Source of the DNA: Bugulina stolonifera
Lineage: Eukaryota; Bryozoa; Gymnolaemata; Cheilostomatida; Bugulidae
Direction: 5' to 3'
NCBI GenBank assembly: GCA_935421135.1
Contig: OW285195.1
Location: forward strand, 434,001-498,000
DNA: 64,000 nucleotides
The position numbers and the translations under genes are program-made. Below are positions 10,719 to 23,782 of the stretch, piece after piece (within the stretch, counting starts at the first letter, position 1; each line of letters starts with the position of its first letter). Under the pieces are notes generated by a model that was not told the DNA's origin, did no database searches, and saw nothing but the letters and a program-made list of their open reading frames with translations.

Positions 10719-11025
10719 GGTATTGATGCATAGAGTACTTTTTATGCATAGAATGCATAGAATACATTTATCACAAAGAATGCATTCTATGCACTCTATG
10801 CAACCCATGTAATCTATGCATTCTATGCATAGAATACATAGATTGCATTCGATGCATTCTATGCATGAAATACATAGAAGACATAGAAGACATAGAATGC
10901 ATAGAATGCGTTCCATGTAATCTATGCACTCTATGCATAGAATACATAGATTGCATTCTATGCATTCTATGCATTCTATGCATAGAATACATAGAAGGCA
11001 TAGAATGCATTATGTGCATAGAATA

Positions 11026-13686
11026 CTTATAATTCTATATCTTCCACGTATTCTATGCATCATTCTATGCATAGAATACATAGATTGCATTCTATGCATC
11101 CGATGCATAGAATACATAGAATACATAGAATGCATAGAATGCGTTCCATGTAATCTATGCACTCTATGCATAGAATACATAGATTGCATTCTATGCATTC
11201 TATGCATAGAATACATAGAATGCATAGAATGCATAAAATGCGTTCCATGTAATCTATGCACTCTATGCATAGAATACATAGAACTCTATGTCTTCTATGT
11301 ATTCTATGCATTCTATGCATGGAATATATAGAATACATAGGTTGCATTCCATGCACTCTATACATTCCATGTAATCTATGCGTTCTATGCATAGAATACA
11401 TAGATTGCATTCTATGCATAGAATATATTGATCACATAGAATGCATTCTGTGCACTCTATACATTCCATGTAATCTATGCGTTCTATGCATGGAATACAT
11501 TCTATGCACTATATGCGTTCCATGTAATCTATGCGTTCTATGCATAGAATACATAGATTGCATTTTATGCATTCTATGCATTCTATGCATAGAATACATA
11601 GAAGACATAGAATGCATTATGTGCATAGAATACTTATAATTCTATATCTTCCATGTGTTCTATGCATCATTCTATGCATAGAATACATAGATTGCATTCT
11701 ATGCATAGAATATATTGATCACATAGAATGCATTCTATGCACTCTATACATTCCATGTAATCTATGCATTCTATGCATAGAATACATTCTATGCACTCTA
11801 TGCATTCCATGTAATCTATGCGTTCTATGCATAGAATACATAGAATACATTGATTACATAGAAGGCATTGTATGTAATCAATGTATTTTATGCATTCTAT
11901 GCATAGAATACATAGATTGCATTCTATGCGTAGAATACATTGATCACATAGAATGCATTCTGTGCACTCTATGCATTCAATGTAACCTATGCATTCTATG
12001 CATAGAATACATAGATTGCATTCTATGCATTCTATGCATAGAATACATAGAAGACATAGAATGCATAAAATGCGTTCCATGTAATCTATGCACTCTATGC
12101 ATAGAATACATAGAACTCTATGTGTTCTATGTATTCTATGCATTATATGCATGAAATATACAGAATACATTGGTTGCATTCTATGCACTCTATGCATTCC
12201 TTGTAATCTATGCATTCTATGTATTCTATGGTATTGATGCATAGAATACCTTTTTATGCATAGAATGCATAAAATACATTTATCACAAAGAATGCATTCT
12301 ATGCACTCTATGCATCCCATGTAATCTATGCATTCTATGCATAGAATACATAAATTGCATTCTATGCATTCTATGCATGAAATACATAGAAGACATAGAA
12401 GACATAGAATGCATAGAATGCGTTCCATGTTATCTATGCACTCTATGCATAGAATACATATATTGCATTCTATGCATTCGATGCATAGAATACATAGAAT
12501 ACATTGATTACATAGAAGGCATTGTATGTGGTCAATGTATTTTATGCATTCTATGCATAGAATACATAGATTGCATTCTATGCATTCTATGCATTCTATG
12601 CATAGAATACATAGAATACATAGAAGACATAGAATGCATAAAATGCGTTCCATGTAATCTATGCACTCTATGCATAGAATACATAGAACTCTATGTCTTC
12701 TATGTATTCTATGCACTGTATGCATAGAATACGTAGATCGCATTCTATGCATAGAATATATTGATCACATGGAATGCATTCTGTGCACTCTATACATTCC
12801 ATATAATCTATGCGTTCTATGCATAGAATACATTCTATGCACTATATGCATTCCATGTAATCTATGCGTTCTATGCATAGAATACATAGATTGCATTCTA
12901 TGCATTCTATGCATTCTATGCATAGAATACATAGAAGACATAGAATGCATAAAATGCGTTCCATGTAATCTATGCACTCTATGCATAGAATACATAGAAC
13001 TCTATGTCTTCTATGTATTCTATGCATTCTATGCATGGAATATATGGAATACATAGGTTGCATTCTATGCACTCTATGCATTCCTTGTAATCTATGCATT
13101 CTATGTATTCTATGGTATTGATGCATAGAGTACTTTTTATGCATAGAATGCATAGAATACATTTATCACAAAGAATGCATTCTATGCACTCTATGCATCC
13201 CATGTAATCTATGCATTTTATGCGTAGAATACATAGATTGCATTCGATGCATTCTATGCATGAAATACATAGAAGACATAGAATGCATAGAATGCGTTCC
13301 ATGTAATCTATGCACTCTATGCATAGAATACTTAGAACTCTAAGTCTTCTATGTATTCTATGCACTCTATGCATGGAATACATAGAATACATTGATTACA
13401 TAGAAGGCATTGTATGTAATCAATGTATTTTATGCAATCTATGCATAGAATACATAGATTGCATTCTATGCATAGAATATATTGATCACATAGAATGCAT
13501 TCTGTGCACTCTATACATTCAATGTAATCTATGCGTTCTATGCATAGAATACATTCTATGCACTATATGCATTCCATGAAATCTATGCGTTCTATGCATA
13601 GAATACATAGATTGCATTCTATGCATTCTATGCATTCTATGCATAGAATACATAGAAGGCATAGAATGCATTATGTGCATAGAATA
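11026..13686. repeat. 2.77-kb-family unit 1 (2,661 bp)
   Basis: It begins at the AT-rich motif followed by CACGTATTC. Inside are a second AT-rich motif at +607 (11633), a B landmark at 12230 and an A landmark at 13114. It ends 573 bp after the A landmark. The B-to-A interval is 884 bp, 99 bp (11 monomers) shorter than in the unit at 17468. Confidence 0.8.
12230..12258. repeat. B-form landmark with 1-bp insertion (first of 14)
   Basis: After GGTATTGATG the A form reads CATAGAGTA then CTTTTTATG (18 bp, as at 617-634), and the B form reads CATAGAATA then CCTTTTTATG (19 bp). The extra C shifts the 9-bp register. By eye there are 14 B copies, all in blocks II and IV (12230, 14909, 15266, 18681, 21459, 24396, 27462, 30510, 31793, 54668, 57715, 59926, 61540, 63364). 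Confidence 0.87.
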
Positions 13687-16600
13687 CTTATAATTCTATA
13701 TCTTCCACGTATTCTATGCATCATTCTATGCATAGAATACATAGATTGCATTCTATGCATCCGATGCATAGAATACATAGAATACATAGAATGCATAGAA
13801 TGCGTTCCATGTAATCTATGCACTCTATGCATAGAATACATAGATTGCATTCTATGCATTCTATGCATAGAATACATAGAATGCATAGAATGCATAAAAT
13901 GCGTTCCATGTAATCTATGCACTCTATGCATAGAATACATAGAACTCTATGTCTTCTATGTATTCTATGCATTCTATGCATGGAATATATAGAATACATA
14001 GGTTGCATTCCATGCACTCTATACATTCCATGTAATCTATGCGTTCTATGCATAGAATACATAGATTGCATTCTATGCATAGAATATATTGATCACATAG
14101 AATGCATTCTGTGCACTCTATACATTCCATGTAATCTATGCGTTCTATGCATGGAATACATTCTATGCACTATATGCGTTCCATGTAATCTATGCGTTCT
14201 ATGCATAGAATACATAGATTGCATTTTATGCATTCTATGCATTCTATGCATAGAATACATAGAAGACATAGAATGCATTATGTGCATAGAATACTTATAA
14301 TTCTATATCTTCCATGTGTTCTATGCATCATTCTATGCATAGAATACATAGATTGCATTCTATGCATAGAATATATTGATCACATAGAATGCATTCTATG
14401 CACTCTATACATTCCATGTAATCTATGCATTCTATGCATAGAATACATTCTATGCACTCTATGCATTCCATGTAATCTATGCGTTCTATGCATAGAATAC
14501 ATAGAATACATTGATTACATAGAAGGCATTGTATGTAATCAATGTATTTTATGCATTCTATGCATAGAATACATAGATTGCATTCTATGCGTAGAATACA
14601 TTGATCACATAGAATGCATTCTGTGCACTCTATGCATTCAATGTAACCTATGCATTCTATGCATAGAATACATAGATTGCATTCTATGCATTCTATGCAT
14701 TCTATGCATTCTATGCATAGAATACATAGAAGACATAGAATGCATAAAATGCGTTCCATGTAATCTATGCACTCTATGCATAGAATACATAGAACTCTAT
14801 GTGTTCTATGTATTCTATGCATTATATGCATGAAATATACAGAATACATTGGTTGCATTCTATGCACTCTATGCATTCCTTGTAATCTATGCATTCTATG
14901 TATTCTATGGTATTGATGCATAGAATACCTTTTTATGCATAGAATGCATAAAATACATTTATCACAAAGAATGCATTCTATGCACTCTATGCATCCCATG
15001 TATTCTATGCATAGAATGCATAGATTGCATTCTATGCATTCTATGCATTCTATGCATTCTATGCATAGAATACATAGAATACATAGAAGACATAGAATGC
15101 ATAAAATGCGTTCCATGTAATCTATGCACTCTATGCATAGAATACATAGAACTCTATGTGTTCTATGTATTCTATGCATTCTATGCATGAAATATACAGA
15201 ATACATTGGTTGCATTCTATGCACTCTATGCATTCCTTGTAATCTATGCATTCTATGTATTCTATGGTATTGATGCATAGAATACCTTTTTATGCATAGA
15301 ATGCATAAAATACATTTATCACAAAGAATGCATTCTATGCACTCTATGCATCCCATGTAATCTATGCATTCTATGCATAGAATACATAAATTGCATTCTA
15401 TGCATTCTATGCATGAAATACATAGAAGACATAGAAGACATAGAATGCATAGAATGCGTTCCATGTTATCTATGCACTCTATGCATAGAATACATATATT
15501 GCATTCTATGCATTCGATGCATAGAATACATAGAATACATTGATTACATAGAAGGCATTGTATGTGGTCAATGTATTTTATGCATTCTATGCATAGAATA
15601 CATAGATTGCATTCTATGCGTAGAATACATTGATCACATAGAATGCATTCTGTGCACTCTATGCATTCAATGTAACCTATGCATTCTATGCATAGAATAC
15701 AAGATTGCATTCTATGCATTCTATGCATTCTATGCATAGAATACATAGAATACATAGAAGACATAGAATGCATAAAATGCGTTCCATGTAATCTATGCAC
15801 TCTATGCATAGAATACATAGAACTCTATGTCTTCTATGTATTCTATGCACTGTATGCATAGAATACGTAGATCGCATTCTATGCATAGAATATATTGATC
15901 ACATGGAATGCATTCTGTGCACTCTATACATTCCATATAATCTATGCGTTCTATGCATAGAATACATTCTATGCACTATATGCATTCCATGTAATTTATG
16001 CGTTCTATGCATAGAATACATAGATTGCATTCTATGCATTCTATGCATTCTATGCATAGAATACATAGAAGACATAGAATGCATAAAATGCGTTCCATGT
16101 AATCTATGCACTCTATGCATAGAATACATAGAACTCTATGTCTTCTATGTATTCTATGCATTCTATGCATGGAATATATAGAATACATAGGTTGCATTCC
16201 ATGCACTCTATACATTCCATGTAATCTATGCGTTCTATGCATAGAATACATTCTATGCATTCCATGTAATCTATGCGTTCTATGCATAGAATACATAGAT
16301 TGCATTCTATGCATCCGATGCATAGAATACATAGAAGACATAGAATGCATAAAATGTGTCCATGTAATCTGTGCACTCTATAGAATGCATTATGTGCATA
16401 GAATACTTGTAATTCTATATCTTCCATGTGTTCTATGCATCATTCTATGCATAGAATACATAGATTGCATTCTATGCGTCCGATGCATAGAATACATAGA
16501 ATACATAGAATGCATTGTATGTAATCAATGTATTTTATGCAATCTATGCATAGAATACATCGATTGCATTCTATGCATAGAATGCATTAATCACATAGAA

Positions 16601-17467
16601 TGCATTCTGTGCACTCTATGCATTTAATGTAATCTATGCATTCTATGCATATAATACATAGATTGCATTCTATGCATTCTATGCATTCTATGCATAGAAT
16701 ACATAGAATACATAGAAGACATAGAATGCATAAAATGCGTTCCACGTAATCTATGCACTCTATGCATAGAATACATAGAACTCTATGTCTTCTATGTATT
16801 CTATGCATTCTATGCATGGAATATATGGAATACATAGGTTGCATTCTATGCACTCTATGCATTCCTTGTAATCTATGCATTCTATGTATTCTATGGTATT
16901 GATGCATAGAGTACTTTTTATGCATAGAATGCATAGAATACATTTATCACAAAGAATGCATTCTATGCAATCTATGCATCCCATGTAATCTATGCATTTT
17001 ATGCGTAGAATACATAGATTGCATTCGATGCATTCTATGCATGAAATACATAGAAGACATAGAATGCATAGAATGCGTTCCATGTAATCTATGCACTCTA
17101 TGCATAGAATACTTAGAACTCTAAGTCTTCTATGTATTCTATGCACTCTATGCATGGAATACATAGAATACATTGATTACATAGAAGGCATTGTATGTAA
17201 TCAATGTATTTTATGCAATCTATGCATAGAATACATAGATTGCATTCTATGCATAGAATATATTGATCACATAGAATGCATTCTGTGCACTCTATACATT
17301 CAATGTAATCTATGCGTTCTATGCATAGAATACATTCTATGCACTATATGCATTCCATGAAATCTATGCGTTCTATGCATAGAATACATAGATTGCATTC
17401 TATGCATTCTATGCATTCTATGCATAGAATACATAGAAGGCATAGAATGCATTATGTGCATAGAATA
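13687..17467. repeat. 2.77-kb-family unit 2 (3,781 bp, expanded)
   Basis: It has the same start motif, a +607 second motif (14294) and the same 573-bp tail. The extra 1,012 bp relative to unit 3 splits into 9 bp before the first B landmark, a 357-bp repeat of the B-landmark region (14909 and 15266), and a B-to-A interval of 1,629 instead of 983 bp. Confidence 0.8.
14909..15265. repeat. 357-bp tandem duplication of the B-landmark region
   Basis: The B landmark recurs 357 bp later (15266) with the same upstream sequence (ATATACAGAATACATTGG, CATTCCTTG). The first copy has a shortened, altered stretch near 15,000-15,060 where the usual CATCCCATGTAATC region joins a run of CATTCTATG monomers. It occurs only in this unit. 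Confidence 0.78.
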
Positions 17468-20236
17468 CTTATAATTCTATATCTTCCACGTATTCTATGC
17501 ATCATTCTATGCATAGAATACATAGATTGCATTCTATGCATCCGATGCATAGAATACATAGAATACATAGAATGCATAGAATGCGTTCCATGTAATCTAT
17601 GCACTCTATGCATAGAATACATAGATTGCATTCTATGCATTCTATGCATAGAATACATAGAATGCATAGAATGCATAAAATGCGTTCCATGTAATCTATG
17701 CACTCTATGCATAGAATACATAGAACTCTATGTCTTCTATGTATTCTATGCATTCTATGCATGGAATATATAGAATACATAGGTTGCATTCCATGCACTC
17801 TATACATTCCATGTAATCTATGCGTTCTATGCATAGAATACATAGATTGCATTCTATGCATAGAATATATTGATCACATAGAATGCATTCTGTGCACTCT
17901 ATACATTCCATGTAATCTATGCGTTCTATGCATGGAATACATTCTATGCACTATATGCGTTCCATGTAATCTATGCGTTCTATGCATAGAATACATAGAT
18001 TGCATTTTATGCATTCTATGCATTCTATGCATAGAATACATAGAAGACATAGAATGCATTATGTGCATAGAATACTTATAATTCTATATCTTCCATGTGT
18101 TCTATGCATCATTCTATGCATAGAATACATAGATTGCATTCTATGCATAGAATATATTGATCACATAGAATGCATTCTATGCACTCTATACATTCCATGT
18201 AATCTATGCATTCTATGCATAGAATACATTCTATGCACTCTATGCATTCCATGTAATCTATGCGTTCTATGCATAGAATACATAGAATACATTGATTACA
18301 TAGAAGGCATTGTATGTAATCAATGTATTTTATGCATTCTATGCATAGAATACATAGATTGCATTCTATGCGTAGAATACATTGATCACATAGAATGCAT
18401 TCTGTGCACTCTATGCATTCAATGTAACCTATGCATTCTATGCATAGAATACATAGATTGCATTCTATGCATTCTATGCATTCTATGCATAGAATACATA
18501 GAAGACATAGAATGCATAAAATGCGTTCCATGTAATCTATGCACTCTATGCATAGAATACATAGAACTCTATGTGTTCTATGTATTCTATGCATTATATG
18601 CATGAAATATACAGAATACATTGGTTGCATTCTATGCACTCTATGCATTCCTTGTAATCTATGCATTCTATGTATTCTATGGTATTGATGCATAGAATAC
18701 CTTTTTATGCATAGAATGCATAAAATACATTTATCACAAAGAATGCATTCTATGCACTCTATGCATCCCATGTAATCTATGCATTCTATGCATAGAATAC
18801 ATAAATTGCATTCTATGCATTCTATGCATGAAATACATAGAAGACATAGAAGACATAGAATGCATAGAATGCGTTCCATGTTATCTATGCACTCTATGCA
18901 TAGAATACATATATTGCATTCTATGCATTCGATGCATAGAATACATAGAATACATTGATTACATAGAAGGCATTGTATGTGGTCAATGTATTTTATGCAT
19001 TCTATGCATAGAATACATAGATTGCATTCTATGCGTAGAATACATTGATCACATAGAATGCATTCTGTGCACTCTATGCATTCAATGTAACCTATGCATT
19101 CTATGCATAGAATACATAGATTGCATTCTATGCATTCTATGCATTCTATGCATAGAATACATAGAATACATAGAAGACATAGAATGCATAAAATGCGTTC
19201 CATGTAATCTATGCACTCTATGCATAGAATACATAGAACTCTATGTCTTCTATGTATTCTATGCACTGTATGCATAGAATACGTAGATCGCATTCTATGC
19301 ATAGAATATATTGATCACATGGAATGCATTCTGTGCACTCTATACATTCCATATAATCTATGCGTTCTATGCATAGAATACATTCTATGCACTATATGCA
19401 TTCCATGTAATCTATGCGTTCTATGCATAGAATACATAGATTGCATTCTATGCATTCTATGCATTCTATGCATAGAATACATAGAAGACATAGAATGCAT
19501 AAAATGCGTTCCATGTAATCTATGCACTCTATGCATAGAATACATAGAACTCTATGTCTTCTATGTATTCTATGCATTCTATGCATGGAATATATGGAAT
19601 ACATAGGTTGCATTCTATGCACTCTATGCATTCCTTGTAATCTATGCATTCTATGTATTCTATGGTATTGATGCATAGAGTACTTTTTATGCATAGAATG
19701 CATAGAATACATTTATCACAAAGAATGCATTCTATGCACTCTATGCATCCCATGTAATCTATGCATTTTATGCGTAGAATACATAGATTGCATTCGATGC
19801 ATTCTATGCATGAAATACATAGAAGACATAGAATGCATAGAATGCGTTCCATGTAATCTATGCACTCTATGCATAGAATACTTAGAACTCTAAGTCTTCT
19901 ATGTATTCTATGCACTCTATGCATGGAATACATAGAATACATTCATTACATAGAAGGCATTGTATGTAATCAATGTATTTTATGCAATCTATGCATAGAA
20001 TACATAGATTGCATTCTATGCATAGAATATATTGATCACATAGAATGCATTCTGTGCACTCTATACATTCAATGTAATCTATGCGTTCTATGCATAGAAT
20101 ACATTCTATGCACTATATGCATTCCATGAAATCTATGCGTTCTATGCATAGAATACATAGATTGCATTCTATGCATTCTATGCATTCTATGCATAGAATA
20201 CATAGAAGGCATAGAATGCATTATGTGCATAGAATA
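17468..20236. repeat. 2.77-kb-family unit 3 (2,769 bp)
   Basis: It is the simplest complete unit: start motif at 17468, second motif at 18075, B landmark at 18681, A landmark at 19664, next start at 20237 (intervals 607, 606, 983 and 573 bp). Confidence 0.8.
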
Positions 20237-23200
20237 CTTATAATTCTATATCTTCCACGTATTCTATGCATCATTCTATGCATAGAATACATAGATTGCA
20301 TTCTATGCATCCGATGCATAGAATACATAGAATACATAGAATGCATAGAATGCGTTCCATGTAATCTATGCACTCTATGCATAGAATACATAGATTGCAT
20401 TCTATGCATTCGATGCATAGAATACATAGAATGCATAGAATGCATAAAATGCGTTCCATGTAATCTATGCACTCTATGCATAGAATACATAGAACTCTAT
20501 GTCTTCTATGTATTCTATGCATTCTATGCATGGAATATATAGAATACATAGGTTGCATTCCATGCACTCTATACATTCCATGTAATCTATGCGTTCTATG
20601 CATAGAATACATAGATTGCATTCTATGCATAGAATATATTGATCACATAGAATGCATTCTGTGCACTCTATACATTCCATGTAATCTATGCGTTCTATGC
20701 ATGGAATACATTCTATGCACTATATGCGTTCCATGTAATCTATGCGTTCTATGCATAGAATACATAGATTGCATTTTATGCATTCTATGCATTCTATGCA
20801 TAGAATACATAGAAGACATAGAATGCATTATGTGCATAGAATACTTATAATTCTATATCTTCCATGTGTTCTATGCATCATTCTATGCATAGAATACATA
20901 GATTGCATTCTATGCATAGAATATATTGATCACATAGAATGCATTCTATGCACTCTATACATTCCATGTAATCTATGCATTCTATGCATAGAATACATTC
21001 TATGCACTCTATGCATTCCATGTAATCTATGCGTTCTATGCATAGAATACATAGAATACATTGATTACATAGAAGGCATTGTATGTAATCAATGTATTTT
21101 ATGCATTCTATGCATAGAATACATAGATTGCATTCTATGCGTAGAATACATTGATCACATAGAATGCATTCTGTGCACTCTATGCATTCAATGTAACCTA
21201 TGCATTCTATGCATAGAATACATAGATTGCATTCTATGCATTCTATGCATTCTATGCATTCTATGCATAGAATACATAGAAGACATAGAATGCATAAAAT
21301 GCGTTCCATGTAATCTATGCACTCTATGCATAGAATACATAGAACTCTATGTGTTCTATGTATTCTATGCATTATATGCATGAAATATACAGAATACATT
21401 GGTTGCATTCTATGCACTCTATGCATTCCTTGTAATCTATGCATTCTATGTATTCTATGGTATTGATGCATAGAATACCTTTTTATGCATAGAATGCATA
21501 AAATACATTTATCACAAAGAATGCATTCTATGCACTCTATGCATCCCATGTAATCTATGCATTCTATGCATAGAATACATAAATTGCATTCTATGCATTC
21601 TATGCATGAAATACATAGAAGACATAGAAGACATAGAATGCATAGAATGCGTTCCATGTAATCTATGCACTCTATGCATAGAATACATATATTGCATTCT
21701 ATGCATTCGATGCATAGAATACATAGAATACATTGATTACATAGAAGGCATTGTATGTGGTCAATGTATTTTATGCATTCTATGCATAGAATACATAGAT
21801 TGCATTCTATGCGTAGAATACATTGATCACATAGAATGCATTCTGTGCACTCTATGCATTCAATGTAACCTATGCATTCTATGCATAGAATACATAGATT
21901 GCATTCTATGCATTCTATGCATTCTATGCATAGAATACATAGAATACATAGAAGACATAGAATGCATAAAATGCGTTCCATGTAATCTATGCACTCTATG
22001 CATAGAATACATAGAACTCTATGTCTTCTATGTATTCTATGCACTGTATGCATAGAATACGTAGATCGCATTCTATGCATAGAATATATTGATCACATGG
22101 AATGCATTCTGTGCACTCTATACATTCCATATAATCTATGCGTTCTATGCATAGAATACATTCTATGCACTATATGCATTCCATGTAATCTATGCGTTCT
22201 ATGCATAGAATACATAGATTGCATTCTATGCATTCTATGCATTCTATGCATTCTATGCATAGAATACATAGAAGACATAGAATGCATAAAATGCGTTCCA
22301 TGTAATCTATGCACTCTATGCATAGAATACATAGAACTCTATGTCTTCTATGTATTCTATGCATTCTATGCATGGAATATATAGAATACATAGGTTGCAT
22401 TCCATGCACTCTATACATTCCATGTAATCTATGCGTTCTATGCATAGAATACATTCTATGCATTCCATGTAATCTATGCGTTCTATGCATAGAATACATA
22501 GATTGCATTCTATGCATCCGATGCATAGAATACATAGAAGACATAGAATGCATAAAATGTGTCCATGTAATCTGTGCACTCTATAGAATGCATTATGTGC
22601 ATAGAATACTTATAATTCTATATCTTCCATGTGTTCTATGCATCATTCTATGCATAGAATACATAGATTGCATTCTATGCGTCCGATGCATAGAATACAT
22701 AGAATACATAGAATGCATTGTATGTAATCAATGTATTTTATGCAATCTATGCATAGAATACATCGATTGCATTCTATGCATAGAATGCATTGATCACATA
22801 GAATGCATTCTGTGCACTCTATGCATTCAATGTAACCTATGCATTCTATGCATAGAATACATAGATTGCATTCTATGCATTCTATGCATTCTATGCATAG
22901 AATACATAGAATACATAGAAGACATAGAATGCATAAAATGCGTTCCACGTAATCTATGCACTCTATGCATAGAATACATAGAACTCTATGTCTTCTATGT
23001 ATTCTATGCATTCTATGCATGGAATATATGGAATACATAGGTTGCATTCTATGCACTCTATGCATTCCTTGTAATCTATGCATTCTATGTATTCTATGGT
23101 ATTGATGCATAGAGTACTTTTTATGCATAGAATGCATAGAATACATTTATCACAAAGAATGCATTCTATGCACTCTATGCATCCCATGTAATCTATGCAT

Positions 23201-23782
23201 TTTATGCGTAGAATACATAGATTGCATTCGATGCATTCTATGCATGAAATACATAGAAGACATAGAAGACATAGAATGCATAGAATGCGTTCCATGTAAT
23301 CTATGCACTCTATGCATAGAATACATAGATTGCATTCTATGCATAGAATATATTGATCACATAGAATGCGTTCTATGCACTATATACATTCCATGTAATC
23401 TATGCGTTCTATGCATAGAATACATTCTATGCACTCTATGCATACCATGTAATCTATGCGTTCTATGCATAGAATAAATAGAATACATTGATTACATAGA
23501 AGGCATTGTATGTAATCAATGTATTTTATGCATTCTATGCATAGAATACATAGATTGCATTCTATGCATAGAATATATTGATCACATAGAATGCATTCTG
23601 TGCACTCTATACATTCCATGTAATCTATGCGTTCTATGCATGGAATACATTCTATGCACTATATGCGTTCCATGTAATCTATGCGTTCTATGCATAGAAT
23701 ACATAGATTGCATTTTATGCATTCTATGCATTCTATGCATAGAATACATAGAAGACATAGAATGCATTATGTGCATAGAATA
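20237..23782. repeat. 2.77-kb-family unit 4, recombinant
   Basis: It begins as the other units do (20237, second motif 20844, B landmark 21459) but has the long B-to-A interval (1,639 bp, A at 23098), an extra AT-rich motif at 22609, and a different tail of 685 bp leading to the TATATCTCCC variant at 23783. It marks the change from the 2.77-kb to the 3.05-kb family. Confidence 0.72.

Larger units (their letters stand above)
1..10940. repeat. Block I: A-form array of the 5.77-kb family
   Basis: Every GGTATTGATGCATAG landmark here (607, 2587, 4156, 4952, 6414, 8394, 9923, 10719) is the A form. Spacings are 1980, 1569, 796, 1462, 1980, 1529 and 796 bp, the same values seen in block III. The right edge lies at about 10,930-10,950: the sequence leaves the expected continuation (compare 5160-5200) at a common ATGCATAGAATACATAGA stretch and continues as the block II type with the CTTCCACG landmark. 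The left edge is outside the window. All three inverted spacers of the window lie in this block. Confidence 0.85.

Noticed and set aside
14328..15818. Longest open reading frame (496 codons, minus strand), one of many dense ILC/IEC/IDY-type repeats on both strands
   Set aside because: CATTCTATG has no stop in any frame and CATAGAATG has one (TAG) in only one frame, so open stretches on both strands are a property of the monomer. The peptides are periodic three-residue repeats that change character at register shifts. Overlapping frames are open at the same time, and no start or regulatory context is evident.
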